Assembly: GCA_910586665.1 (NCBI GenBank)
Contig: CAJUIX010000011.1
Span: 1 to 64,000, forward strand
DNA: 64,000 nt
Source of the DNA: an uncultured Duncaniella sp.
GTDB taxonomy: Bacteria > Bacteroidota > Bacteroidia > Bacteroidales > Muribaculaceae
Direction: 5' to 3'
In this document: piece by piece, positions 54,403 to 62,921 of the stretch
Position numbering within the stretch: the stretch's first letter is position 1
Layout: every line of letters starts with the position of its first letter
Position numbers and translations under genes: made by a program
The notes under the pieces: generated by a model
The model's input: the letters and a program-made list of their open reading frames with translations, nothing else
Database searches by the model: none
Told to the model about the DNA's origin: nothing

Positions 54403-55871
54403 TCGGCTCCGTCTTTGGTGTCCTTAACAGTGAATCCGATAGCCGCGAGGCGGTCGCGGATGAGGTCGGAGGTGGCCCAGTCCTTGTCGGCCTTGGCCTT
54501 GGCCCTCATTTCGAGAAGGAGGTCGACGGCCTGTTCGAATGGACGTAGCGCTCCGGCATTGTCGCCGCTGCCGGCCATCTCGGTGCGGACGCCGAGGATG
54601 TCGACAAGGAATATGTCGAACACCTGGCGCAGCTCGTCGATATCGGCCTGAGTGGCCTTGGCGTGGCCGTCCTTGACCTGGTTGACGAGGCGGAGGGCAT
54701 CGAAGAGGTTGGCGATGACCACGGGGGTGTTCATGTCGTCATCCATAGCCTCGTAGCACTTGCGGCGGATGTCGCTGACGTCAATCGTCGACTCGGCCGA
54801 TGGTGTCAGTTCCTGGAGTCGGCGATAGCCTTCGAGCATACGGCCGAGGGCTTTCTCGGAGGCTTTGAGGGCTTCGTTGGAGAAGTCGACGGTGCCGCGG
54901 TAGTGGGCCTGGAGGATGAAGAAACGTATCGTCATCGGCGAGTAGGCCTGCTCGAGGAGGGGGTGGGTGCCGTTGAAGAACTCGTCGAGGGTGATGAAGT
55001 TGCCGAGCGACTTGCCCATCTTCTTGCCGTTGATGGTAATCATGTTGTTGTGCATCCAGTAGTGGACGGTCTCGTGGCCATTGTGGGCCACAGACTGGGC
55101 AATCTCACACTCGTGGTGGGGGAACATGAGGTCCATGCCGCCGCCGTGGATGTCGAAGGTCTCGCCGAGGTATTTTTCACCCATCGTCGAGCACTCGAGA
55201 TGCCAGCCGGGGAAGCCCTCGCTCCAGGGTGAGGGCCAGTGCATGATGTGTTCCGGCGCAGCCTTCTTCCACAGGGCGAAGTCGGCCGGGTGGCGCTTCT
55301 GGTCCTGCCCGTCGAGGGTGCGTGTGTTGGCATACAGCTCGTCGATGTTGCGGCCTGAGAGCTTGCCGTAGGGGTGCTCTTGGTTGAACTTGGGCACGTC
55401 GAAGTAGACGGAGCCGTCGGAGATGTAGGCGTAGCCGCTGTCGATTATCTTCTTGATATATTCAATCTGCTCGATGATGTGGCCCGAGGCGTGGGGCTCG
55501 ATTGAGGGTGGGAGGACGTTGAGGGACTCCATAGCCTTGTGGTAGCGTGTGAGGTAGTGCTGCACGACCTCCATAGGTTCGAGCTGCTCGAGGCGGGCTT
55601 TCTTGGCAATCTTGTCCTCTCCGTCGTCGGCGTCGTGCTCGAGGTGGCCTACGTCGGTGATGTTGCGGACGTAGCGCACCTTGTAGCCGAGGTGGGTGAG
55701 GTAGCGGAACAGGATGTCGAAGGTGATGGCCGGGCGTGCGTGGCCGAGGTGTCCGTCGCCGTAGACGGTCGGACCGCAGACATACATTCCCACCTTTCCC
55801 TCATGTATCGGCTTGAAAAGCTGCTTCGTGCGGGTGAGGGTGTTGTATATGGTGAAGTTGTTGGGAATCAT
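54387..55871 (-). CDS. cysS: Cysteinyl-tRNA synthetase
   Basis: CysS (494 residues). The HIGH motif is HLGH in GDGHLGHARP (near residues 37-46), with a Cys in YVCGPTVYGDGH as zinc ligand. The W-H-L-E-C-S block and H-H-E-C-E supply the rest of the zinc site, and the KMSKS loop reads KKMGKSLGNF. The anticodon-binding DALR-type helices and the short C-terminal domain are present. It overlaps mscS by 16 bases and its start shares a base with the DUF3467 stop. Confidence 0.96.
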   Translation of the reverse strand: MIPNNFTIYNTLTRTKQLFKPIHEGKVGMYVCGPTVYGDGHLGHARPAITFDILFRYLTHLGYKVRYVRNITDVGHLEHDADDGEDKIAKKARLEQLEPMEVVQHYLTRYHKAMESLNVLPPSIEPHASGHIIEQIEYIKKIIDSGYAYISDGSVYFDVPKFNQEHPYGKLSGRNIDELYANTRTLDGQDQKRHPADFALWKKAAPEHIMHWPSPWSEGFPGWHLECSTMGEKYLGETFDIHGGGMDLMFPHHECEIAQSVAHNGHETVHYWMHNNMITINGKKMGKSLGNFITLDEFFNGTHPLLEQAYSPMTIRFFILQAHYRGTVDFSNEALKASEKALGRMLEGYRRLQELTPSAESTIDVSDIRRKCYEAMDDDMNTPVVIANLFDALRLVNQVKDGHAKATQADIDELRQVFDIFLVDILGVRTEMAGSGDNAGALRPFEQAVDLLLEMRAKAKADKDWATSDLIRDRLAAIGFTVKDTKDGAEWKLS

Positions 55872-56200
55872 TATGCTTTCCCTCCCATGATGAAAGGGTT
55901 GGGGATTTCGCCGCCGCCGTTGTTTCCGCCCTGGTTGACTGGACGCTTGGGGCGAATTTCGCCGAAGGTGGCTTCGTATTTCTTTACATTCTCCATGAGG
56001 GCGCCGAGGAGGTTTTTGGCGTTCTCAGGGGTCATGACGATGCGTGACTGCACCTTGGCCTGGGGCATGTTGGGGGCCATTGTGATGAAGTCGATGAAGA
56101 ATTCATTGGCTCCGTGGGAGATGACGGCGAGGTTGGAGTAGATGCCGCGGGCCACTTCGGGTGTGAGTTCGATTTTTATTTCGTTGGGGTTGTTTGCCAT
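55871..56200 (-). CDS. DUF3467 protein
   Basis: A 109-residue protein of the DUF3467 family, common and uncharacterised in bacteria. The core reads GIYSNLAVISHGANEFFIDF and SRIVMTPENAKNLLGALMEN, and the C-terminus is a glycine/asparagine-rich tail (GGNNGGGE). It lies directly upstream of cysS with the stop and start touching. Confidence 0.8.
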   Translation of the reverse strand: MANNPNEIKIELTPEVARGIYSNLAVISHGANEFFIDFITMAPNMPQAKVQSRIVMTPENAKNLLGALMENVKKYEATFGEIRPKRPVNQGGNNGGGEIPNPFIMGGKA

Positions 56201-56202
56201 TT

Positions 56203-56238
56203 TGGTTTAAGGTTTAGGGTTGGGGTTTAAGGGTTTGG
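56203..56238 (-). repeat. Composite repeat extending into the 3' end of menG
   Basis: GGTTTAAGGTTTAGGGTTG and GGGTTTAAGGGTTTGG words. The minus-strand reading of this stretch codes for the last residues PLNPNPKP of the menaquinone methyltransferase and contains its stop codon. Confidence 0.7.
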
Positions 56239-56968
56239 TTTTTGCTATGTAGATTGTGCAGGTGCCGAAGGTGAGGGAGATGAAGCGGCAGTCGTCGAAG
56301 CCGGCGTCGCTCATGACGGCGCACATTGATTCGCGCTGCGGAACGGCGGCGATTGACTCCGGAAGATAGCTGTAGGCCCTGACATCCTTCGATACCATAC
56401 GCCCGACTGCGGGGATGATGCAGCCGGTGTAGAGGCGGTAGAGGGGCTTGACGAGCGGTGAGGCGGGTGTCGACAGCTCGAGCACCACAAGCGTGCCGCC
56501 GGGGCGGAGCACGCGCCGCATCTCACGGTAGCCGGCGAGGAGGTCCTCGAAGTTTCTTACCCCGTAGGCGCAGGTGATGCAGTCAAACGTCGCGTCGGCG
56601 AAGGGGAGTTTCAGACAGTCACCCTTCTCGAGCCTGACGCGCTCCGAGAGGCCGCGCGCGGCCACCTTGCGGCGCCCTATCTCAATCATCTTTTCCGAAA
56701 GGTCGACGCCGGTGATTTTCGAGCCTTCGAGCCGGTCGGCAAGGAGTATGGCGAGGTCGCCGGTGCCGGTGGCAATGTCGAGCACCTCGTCATGCGGCAG
56801 GTCGCGCAACAGCCCCACGGCCCGACGACGCCAAAGGCGGTCGATGCCGAAGGTCATCGCGCGGTTCATAAAATCGTAGGCCGGGGCGATGGAGTCGAAC
56901 ATCTCGCGGACCTGTTCGGTCTTGTGGCGCGAATCGTCGGAGTAAGGGGTGATTTTTTCTACCTGCAT
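56207..56968 (-). CDS. ubiE: Demethylmenaquinone methyltransferase
   Basis: A 253-residue UbiE/MenG methyltransferase making menaquinone, the quinone of Bacteroidetes. Motif I DIATGTGDLAI, VDLSEKMIEIGRRK and a CAYGVRNFEDLLAGYREM block are typical of the family, and the FGTCTIY strand closes the fold. The last eight residues (PLNPNPKP) come from the composite repeat. It lies 50 bases after purC on the same strand. Confidence 0.92.
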   Translation of the reverse strand: MQVEKITPYSDDSRHKTEQVREMFDSIAPAYDFMNRAMTFGIDRLWRRRAVGLLRDLPHDEVLDIATGTGDLAILLADRLEGSKITGVDLSEKMIEIGRRKVAARGLSERVRLEKGDCLKLPFADATFDCITCAYGVRNFEDLLAGYREMRRVLRPGGTLVVLELSTPASPLVKPLYRLYTGCIIPAVGRMVSKDVRAYSYLPESIAAVPQRESMCAVMSDAGFDDCRFISLTFGTCTIYIAKTKPLNPNPKP

Positions 56969-57017
56969 TTATCTGTGGATAGGGCTAATGGGAGTGATAG
57001 GGGCAATATGCCTTTGC

Positions 57018-57965
57018 TTAGAGGCTGTTGAGGCAGTCGAGGACGTTTTTGGCTATGCGGTCTTCGAGATGCTCTTCGGGAGCCTTGACAAATTTCTTGC
57101 CTGTGATGTGCTCGTAAAGCTCGATGTAGCGGTCGGACACCTCCTCGCAGAAGGCATCGGTCATCTCGGGCACTGTTTGGCCGGCCTTGCCCATGAAGTC
57201 GTGGGCCATGAGCCACTCGCGCACGAATTCCTTCGAGAGCTGTCGCTGGGGTTCGCCGTTTTTGAGACGCTCCTCGTAGCCGTCGGCATAGAAGTAGCGC
57301 GACGAGTCGGGGGTATGGATTTCGTCGATAAGGATTACCTTGCCGTCGCGCAGGCCGAACTCATATTTGGTGTCGACGAGGATGAGGCCCTTCTCGGCAG
57401 CCATCTCCGAGCCGCGTTTGAAGAGGGCGCGGGTGTAGGCGGCCATAGTGTCAAACTGCTCGGCAGTGACGATGCCCTGGGCTATAGCCTCCTCGCGTGA
57501 GATGTTCTCGTCGTGTCCGGCGTCGGCCTTGGTGGTCGGGGTGATTATAGGCTCGGGGAAACGCTGGTTTTCAACCATACCTTCGGGAAGCTTGACGCCG
57601 CAGATTTCGCGCATGCCGTTCTTGTAGTCTCTCCAGGCGCTTCCGGCGAGGTAGCCGCGGATAATCATCTCGAGGCGCAGGCCCTCGCAGCGGTAGCCGA
57701 CGGTGACCATCGGGTCGGGGACTGCAATCTTCCAGTTGGGGACGATGTCGGCGGTGGCGTCAAGGAACGTTGCCGCAATTTGGTTGAGCGCCTGTCCCTT
57801 GTAGGGTATGCCTTTGGGGAGGATTACGTCGAAAGCCGAAATGCGGTCTGTGGCGACCATGACGAGGATATCGTCGTTGACGGTGTATACGTCACGGACC
57901 TTTCCGTGATAGACCCCTGTCTGACCGGGAAAATGAAAGTCGGTGTTAACCAAAGTTGTAGCCAT
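57018..57965 (-). CDS. purC: SAICAR synthase
   Basis: PurC (315 residues) joins CAIR and aspartate in purine synthesis. It starts with GKVRDVYTVNDDILVMVATDRISAFD and has GSAWRDYKNG and DTKYEFGLRDGKVILIDEIHTPDSSRY. The start at 57965 (MATTLVN) is chosen over an in-frame start 39 bases upstream, which would leave too short a leader. It has a perfect Bacteroidetes promoter. Confidence 0.95.
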   Translation of the reverse strand: MATTLVNTDFHFPGQTGVYHGKVRDVYTVNDDILVMVATDRISAFDVILPKGIPYKGQALNQIAATFLDATADIVPNWKIAVPDPMVTVGYRCEGLRLEMIIRGYLAGSAWRDYKNGMREICGVKLPEGMVENQRFPEPIITPTTKADAGHDENISREEAIAQGIVTAEQFDTMAAYTRALFKRGSEMAAEKGLILVDTKYEFGLRDGKVILIDEIHTPDSSRYFYADGYEERLKNGEPQRQLSKEFVREWLMAHDFMGKAGQTVPEMTDAFCEEVSDRYIELYEHITGKKFVKAPEEHLEDRIAKNVLDCLNSL

Positions 57966-58001
57966 GATTTGAAAATTGGTGTTGAAGGTTATATATGGAG
58001 G

Positions 58002-58033
58002 CAAAATTACAAAAAATTCATCATAGCGTCAAA
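58002..58033 (-). promoter_or_regulatory. Promoter of purC-menG
   Basis: On the minus strand TTTG (complement of 58030-58033), a 20-base spacer and TAATTTTG (complement of 58002-58009), 36 bases before the purC ATG. Confidence 0.7.
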
Positions 58034-58097
58034 CAATATAATCTAAGGTGTATAGAATTTGGCCAATTTGTAAACGTAATAATATTTCTAACAAGAA

Positions 58098-58127
58098 AAG
58101 TCCCCTCTGCCGGGGCAGGGGGGACTT
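58098..58127 (-). terminator. Terminator after pyruvate:ferredoxin oxidoreductase
   Basis: AAGTCCCCTCTGCC (58098-58111) pairs with the segment 58114-58127 with one wobble. On the minus strand a TTTTCTTGTT run follows. Confidence 0.75.
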
Positions 58128-58158
58128 GGATTATGGGAGTTTGTGTAAGTTTCAGTGC

Positions 58159-61100
58159 TTACTTAACTTCGGGAGCGGGCTCTACACCCCACTGCTGCTG
58201 CGCGAGGCGGCGGTAGTTGTTGTAGCGCCACTGGGCGTTGGCCTTGGCTGCCTCGAAGAGCTCGGCTGCCTCGGCGGGATACTGCTTCATTACGGAAGCG
58301 TAGCGCACCTCGCCCTTGAGGAAGTCGATGAACTTGTCCCACTGCGGCTCCTTGGAGTCGAGTGTGAAGGGGTTCTTGCCTTCTTCTTCGAGTGCGGGAT
58401 TGTAGCGCCAGAGGTGCCAGTAGCCACACTCTACAGCCTTCTGCTGCTCTTCCTGTGCGTGACCCATGCCGGTGCGGATACCGTGGTTGATACAGGGCGA
58501 GTAGGCGATGATGAGCGAGGGACCGTCGTAAGCCTCTGCCTCGCGGATTGCCTTGAGGGTCTGGGCATTGTCGGCACCCATAGCTACCTGTGCGACGTAG
58601 ACGTAGCCGTAGGTCGATGCGATGAGGCCGAGGTCCTTCTTGCGGATGCGCTTGCCTGAAGCGGCAAACTTGGCGATTGCGCCGAGCGGGGTAGCCTTTG
58701 AAGACTGGCCGCCGGTGTTGGAGTAAACCTCGGTGTCGAGCACGAGCACGTTGACGTTCTTGTTGGAAGCGAGGACGTGGTCGAGACCGCCGAAACCGAT
58801 GTCGTAGGCAGCACCGTCGCCGGCGATAATCCACTGTGAGCGCTTGGCGATGTGCTCCTTGTTGGCGATGATGCCCTTGCAGATGTCGCAGCCGCAAGCC
58901 TCGCAGAGGGGGATGAGCTTCTCGGCAACCTCGGAGGTGACGGCGAAGTCAGTGCGGTTGGCGAGCCACTTGGCGGCGAGTTCCTTGATTTCCGCGCCGC
59001 AGGTGGGGCAGTCGATAGCCTGCTGCATGAGACCGGCGATGCGTGCCTGGAGTTTCTCATGAGCGAGGGTCATACCGAGGCCGAATTCAGCGAAGTCCTC
59101 GAAGAGCGAGTTGGCCCATGCGATACCCTGGCCCTTGGCGTTGGTGGTGTAGGGGGTTGAGGGCACGGAGCCTGAGTAGATTGAAGAACAGCCGGTGGCG
59201 TTGGCAACGATTTCGTGGTCGCCGTATAGCTGGCTGATGAGTTTGACGTAGGGAGTTTCGCCGCAACCAGAGCATGCGCCGGAGAATTCGAAGAGCGGGG
59301 TGGCGAACTGTGAGTTCTTGACGTTGCTCTTGATGTCGACGAGGTCCTGCTTGGAGGCTACTTCCTTCACGCAGTAATCCCATTCCTTCTGCACTTCGAG
59401 CTGTGTTTCGAGAGGCTTCATGGCGAGAGCCTTCACGCCCTTCTTGCCGGGACATACAGCGACGCAGTTGCCGCAGCCGAGACAGTCGAGGACGTCGACG
59501 CTCTGGATGAAGGTCATGCCTGCGAACTGCTTGCCGATAGCGGGGATACCTGCCTTGACGGGGAGGTTGGCCATCTCGTTGGCGTCGAGGACGAAGGGAC
59601 GGATAGAGGCGTGGGGGCAGACGTAGGCACACTTGTTACACTGGATACAGTTCTCTTCAATCCACTCGGGGACGAAGGCTGCCACACCGCGCTTCTCGTA
59701 AGCGGCAGTGCCCTGCTCCCAGGTGCCGTCTTCGCGGCCTGCGAAGGCGCTCACCTTGAGGAGGTCGCCGTCCTGTGCGTTGATGGGGCGGACAACTTCG
59801 TTGATGAAGGCGGGATCGTTGTTGGCTGCGGGTGCCTCGGGCTCGAGGTTGCTCCATGCCTTGTCGACGGGGAGCTGCTTGTATTCGCCGCCGCGGTCAA
59901 CTGCTGCATAGTTCTTGTCGACCACGTCCTGGCCCTTCTTGCCGTAGCTCTTGACGATGAACTTCTTCATCTGCTCAACGGCGAGGTCCACGGGGATTAC
60001 TTCGGTGATGCGGAAGAAGGCGCTCTGGAGGATGGTGTTGGTGCGGTTACCGAGACCGATTTCCTGGGCAATCTTGGTCGCGTTGATATAGTAGACAGTG
60101 ATGTCGTTGTCAGCGAAGTACTTCTTAATCTTGTTGGGGAGGTTCTTTGCAAGCTCCTCGCCTTCCCAGATAGTGTTGAGAAGGAATGTGCCGCCCTTGC
60201 GGAGACCGCGGGTCACGTCATACATGTGGAGGTAGGCCTGGACATGGCAAGCGACGAAGTTAGGAGTGGTCACAAGGTAGGTCGAGCGGATGGGATCGTC
60301 GCCGAAGCGGAGGTGCGAGCAGGTGAAGCCGCCTGACTTCTTGGAGTCGTAGGCGAAGTATGCCTGGCAGTACTTGTTGGTGTTGTCGCCGATGATCTTC
60401 ACCGAGTTCTTGTTGGCACCTACAGTACCGTCAGCACCGAGGCCGTAGAACTTGGCTTCGAATGTGCCTTCGCCGCCGAGGGCGATTTCTTCCTTCTGGG
60501 GAAGCGATGTGAAGGTGACGTCGTCCACGATGCCGACAGTGAAGTGGTCCTTCGGCATGGGAAGGGCGAGGTTCTCGAACACTGCGAGAATCTGGGCGGG
60601 AGTGGTGTCCTTCGAAGCGAGACCGTAGCGGCCGCCGACGATGACGGGGGCGTTCTCCTGGCCGTAGAAGCAGTCCTTGACGTCGAGATAGAGAGGCTCG
60701 CCGTTTGCGCCCGGCTCCTTGGTGCGGTCAAGCACAGCGATTGTCTTGGCAGTCTTGGGGACTGCTGCAAGGAAGTGCTTTGCGGAGAAGGGGCGGTAGA
60801 GGTGCACGGCTACGAGACCTACCTTCTCGCCCTTGGCGCGGAGATAGTCGATAGCTTCCTGTGCGGCCTGGGTAACTGAACCCATAGCGATGATGACGCG
60901 CTCTGCCTCGGGATCGCCGTAGTAGTTGAAGAGACCGTACTCACGACCGGTGATACGGGTGATTTCCTTCATGTAGTTCTCGACGATTTCGGGAACGCGG
61001 TTATAATATTCGTTGCAAGCCTCGCGGTGCTGGAAGAAGACGTCGCCGTTCTCAGCCATGCCGCGTGCCACGGGCTTGTTGGGGTTGAGTGCGCGTGCGC

Positions 61101-61716
61101 GGAACTCGGCAAGAGCTTCCTGGTCGATGAGCGGGGCGAGGTCGTTCTGATCCATCTCCTCGATTTTCTGGATTTCGTGTGAAGTGCGGAATCCGTCGAA
61201 GAAGTTGATGAAGGGGACGCGGCTCTTGATGGTTGCGAGGTGTGCGACACCTGCGAGGTCCATCACTTCCTGCACGGAACCCTCGGCGAGCATTGCGAAG
61301 CCGGTCTGACGGCAGGACATTACGTCCTGGTGGTCGCCGAAAATCGACAGTGCGTGAGAGGCGAGTGTACGGGCCGAAACATGGAATACGCTGGGGAGGA
61401 GCTCGCCGGCGATTTTATACATGTTGGGAATCATGAGCAGGAGGCCCTGCGAAGCAGTGTAGGTGGTAGTGAGTGCGCCTGCCTGGAGAGAACCGTGAAC
61501 GGCTCCGGCAGCTCCACCTTCAGATTGCATTTCCTGTACCAGCACGGTTTCGCCAAAGATGTTTTTGCGACCGGCGGCAGCCCATTCGTCCACATATTCA
61601 GCCATAGTTGACGAGGGAGTGATGGGGTAGATAGCTGCTACTTCAGAGAACATGTAGCTCACATGGGCAGCGGCCTGGTTACCATCACAGGTCAAGAATT
61701 TTTTTTCTTTACTCAT
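58159..61716 (-). CDS. nifJ: Pyruvate:ferredoxin (flavodoxin) oxidoreductase
   Basis: A single-chain PFOR of 1185 residues, converting pyruvate + CoA to acetyl-CoA, CO2 and reduced ferredoxin in anaerobic metabolism. Domains in order: N-terminal pyruvate/TPP domain with AIYPITPSSTMAEYVDEW, CoA and gamma domains, two [4Fe-4S] motifs CIQCNKCAYVCPHAS and CLGCGNCVAVCPGKKG (about 690-770), CSGCGETPY, and a TPP domain with GDGAAYDIGFGGLDHV and TEVYSNTGGQSSKATP. Full length and complete. Confidence 0.96.
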   Translation of the reverse strand: MSKEKKFLTCDGNQAAAHVSYMFSEVAAIYPITPSSTMAEYVDEWAAAGRKNIFGETVLVQEMQSEGGAAGAVHGSLQAGALTTTYTASQGLLLMIPNMYKIAGELLPSVFHVSARTLASHALSIFGDHQDVMSCRQTGFAMLAEGSVQEVMDLAGVAHLATIKSRVPFINFFDGFRTSHEIQKIEEMDQNDLAPLIDQEALAEFRARALNPNKPVARGMAENGDVFFQHREACNEYYNRVPEIVENYMKEITRITGREYGLFNYYGDPEAERVIIAMGSVTQAAQEAIDYLRAKGEKVGLVAVHLYRPFSAKHFLAAVPKTAKTIAVLDRTKEPGANGEPLYLDVKDCFYGQENAPVIVGGRYGLASKDTTPAQILAVFENLALPMPKDHFTVGIVDDVTFTSLPQKEEIALGGEGTFEAKFYGLGADGTVGANKNSVKIIGDNTNKYCQAYFAYDSKKSGGFTCSHLRFGDDPIRSTYLVTTPNFVACHVQAYLHMYDVTRGLRKGGTFLLNTIWEGEELAKNLPNKIKKYFADNDITVYYINATKIAQEIGLGNRTNTILQSAFFRITEVIPVDLAVEQMKKFIVKSYGKKGQDVVDKNYAAVDRGGEYKQLPVDKAWSNLEPEAPAANNDPAFINEVVRPINAQDGDLLKVSAFAGREDGTWEQGTAAYEKRGVAAFVPEWIEENCIQCNKCAYVCPHASIRPFVLDANEMANLPVKAGIPAIGKQFAGMTFIQSVDVLDCLGCGNCVAVCPGKKGVKALAMKPLETQLEVQKEWDYCVKEVASKQDLVDIKSNVKNSQFATPLFEFSGACSGCGETPYVKLISQLYGDHEIVANATGCSSIYSGSVPSTPYTTNAKGQGIAWANSLFEDFAEFGLGMTLAHEKLQARIAGLMQQAIDCPTCGAEIKELAAKWLANRTDFAVTSEVAEKLIPLCEACGCDICKGIIANKEHIAKRSQWIIAGDGAAYDIGFGGLDHVLASNKNVNVLVLDTEVYSNTGGQSSKATPLGAIAKFAASGKRIRKKDLGLIASTYGYVYVAQVAMGADNAQTLKAIREAEAYDGPSLIIAYSPCINHGIRTGMGHAQEEQQKAVECGYWHLWRYNPALEEEGKNPFTLDSKEPQWDKFIDFLKGEVRYASVMKQYPAEAAELFEAAKANAQWRYNNYRRLAQQQWGVEPAPEVK

Positions 61717-61783
61717 AGTGGTTTTGGTAATCTATTTAAAGAATTGATATTGAGTTTTCAATGGTATCCTCCAATTGTACCCG

Positions 61784-61791
61784 CAAAGATA
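61784..61791 (-). promoter_or_regulatory. Candidate -7 box of the PFOR gene
   Basis: A minus-strand TATCTTTG, about 68 bases upstream of the start at 61716. The -33 box is not convincing. Confidence 0.35.
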
Positions 61792-61847
61792 CAAAAAACT
61801 TTTTCAAAAAAATCATTGCGAGTGCGAAAAAAGCCTAATAAGCGCCC

Positions 61848-62858
61848 TTATTTTCTGGGATGGGCGAGCATGTATTGGGCAATCTGCACGGCATTGAGCG
61901 CGGCGCCTTTCTTAATCTGGTCGCCGACGAGCCAGAATGTAAGTCCGTTGGGGTTGGCGATGTCCTTGCGCAGGCGTCCGGCATAGACGGGGTCCTTGCC
62001 GGCTGCGTCGAGGGGCATTGGATACTTCTTGGCGGCCGGCTCGTCGACCACCACGAGTCCCTCGGCGTGCTCGAAGGCCTTGCGTGCGGCCTCGACGCTC
62101 ACAGGCTCCTCTGTCTCTACCCATACGGCCTCGCTGTGGGCGCGCATGACGGGGACGCGGATACAGGTGGCGCTCACCTCCAGCCCGGGGGCGTGCATGA
62201 TTTTCTTGGTCTCGTTATACATCTTCATTTCCTCCTTGGTGTAGTCGTTGTCAAGGAATACGTCGATGTGGGGGATGAGGTTGTAGGCAAGCTGGTAGGC
62301 AAATTTTTCGACTGTCGGCTCCTTGCCCTCGGCAAGCTCCGCATACTGCTTCTCAAGCTCGGCCATAGCTACGGCTCCGGCGCCTGAGGCGGCCTGGTAG
62401 GTGGCCACATGGACGCGCCTGATGGGGGAGATGTCGTTGATGGGCTTCAGGGCCACGACCATTATCGCCGTGGTGCAGTTGGGGTTGGCGATGATGCCGC
62501 GGGGGGTGTCGAAGGCGTCCTCGCCGTTGACCTCGGGGACCACGAGGGGCACATCCTTGTCCATGCGGAAGGCGCTGGAGTTGTCAATCATGATGGCGCC
62601 ATGCTTGGTGATGGTCTCGGCGAACTCGCGCGACACACCGGCACCCGCCGACACGAAGGCGAAGTCCACGCCCTTGAAATCGTCATTGTGCTGCAGGAGC
62701 TTGACGCTGTAGTCCTTCCCGCGGAATGTGTAAGTCTTACCCGCGCTGCGCTCCGAACCGAAGAGCAGAAGTTCGTCGATAGGAAAGTTTTGTTCGTCAA
62801 GGACACGGAGGAATTCCTGGCCTACGGCGCCACTGACGCCTACAATTGCTACTTTCAT
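61848..62858 (-). CDS. asd: Aspartate-semialdehyde dehydrogenase
   Basis: Asd (336 residues) reduces aspartyl phosphate to the semialdehyde, feeding lysine/DAP, threonine and methionine. It starts VAIVGVSGAVGQEFLRVL (NADP-binding), and the active-site Cys is in IIANPNCTTAIMVV. A later His-containing VPVMRAHSEAV segment is typical. Together with dapB at 46018 the window holds two steps of the DAP pathway, though not adjacent. It lies 63 bases after the acyl-CoA synthetase gene. Confidence 0.95.
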   Translation of the reverse strand: MKVAIVGVSGAVGQEFLRVLDEQNFPIDELLLFGSERSAGKTYTFRGKDYSVKLLQHNDDFKGVDFAFVSAGAGVSREFAETITKHGAIMIDNSSAFRMDKDVPLVVPEVNGEDAFDTPRGIIANPNCTTAIMVVALKPINDISPIRRVHVATYQAASGAGAVAMAELEKQYAELAEGKEPTVEKFAYQLAYNLIPHIDVFLDNDYTKEEMKMYNETKKIMHAPGLEVSATCIRVPVMRAHSEAVWVETEEPVSVEAARKAFEHAEGLVVVDEPAAKKYPMPLDAAGKDPVYAGRLRKDIANPNGLTFWLVGDQIKKGAALNAVQIAQYMLAHPRK

Positions 62859-62921
62859 ACTTGTGTACTGTTTGTTTTATTATGTTGAATTATTTGTTTC
62901 GTTTGGTGCCGGGTGGTGGGC

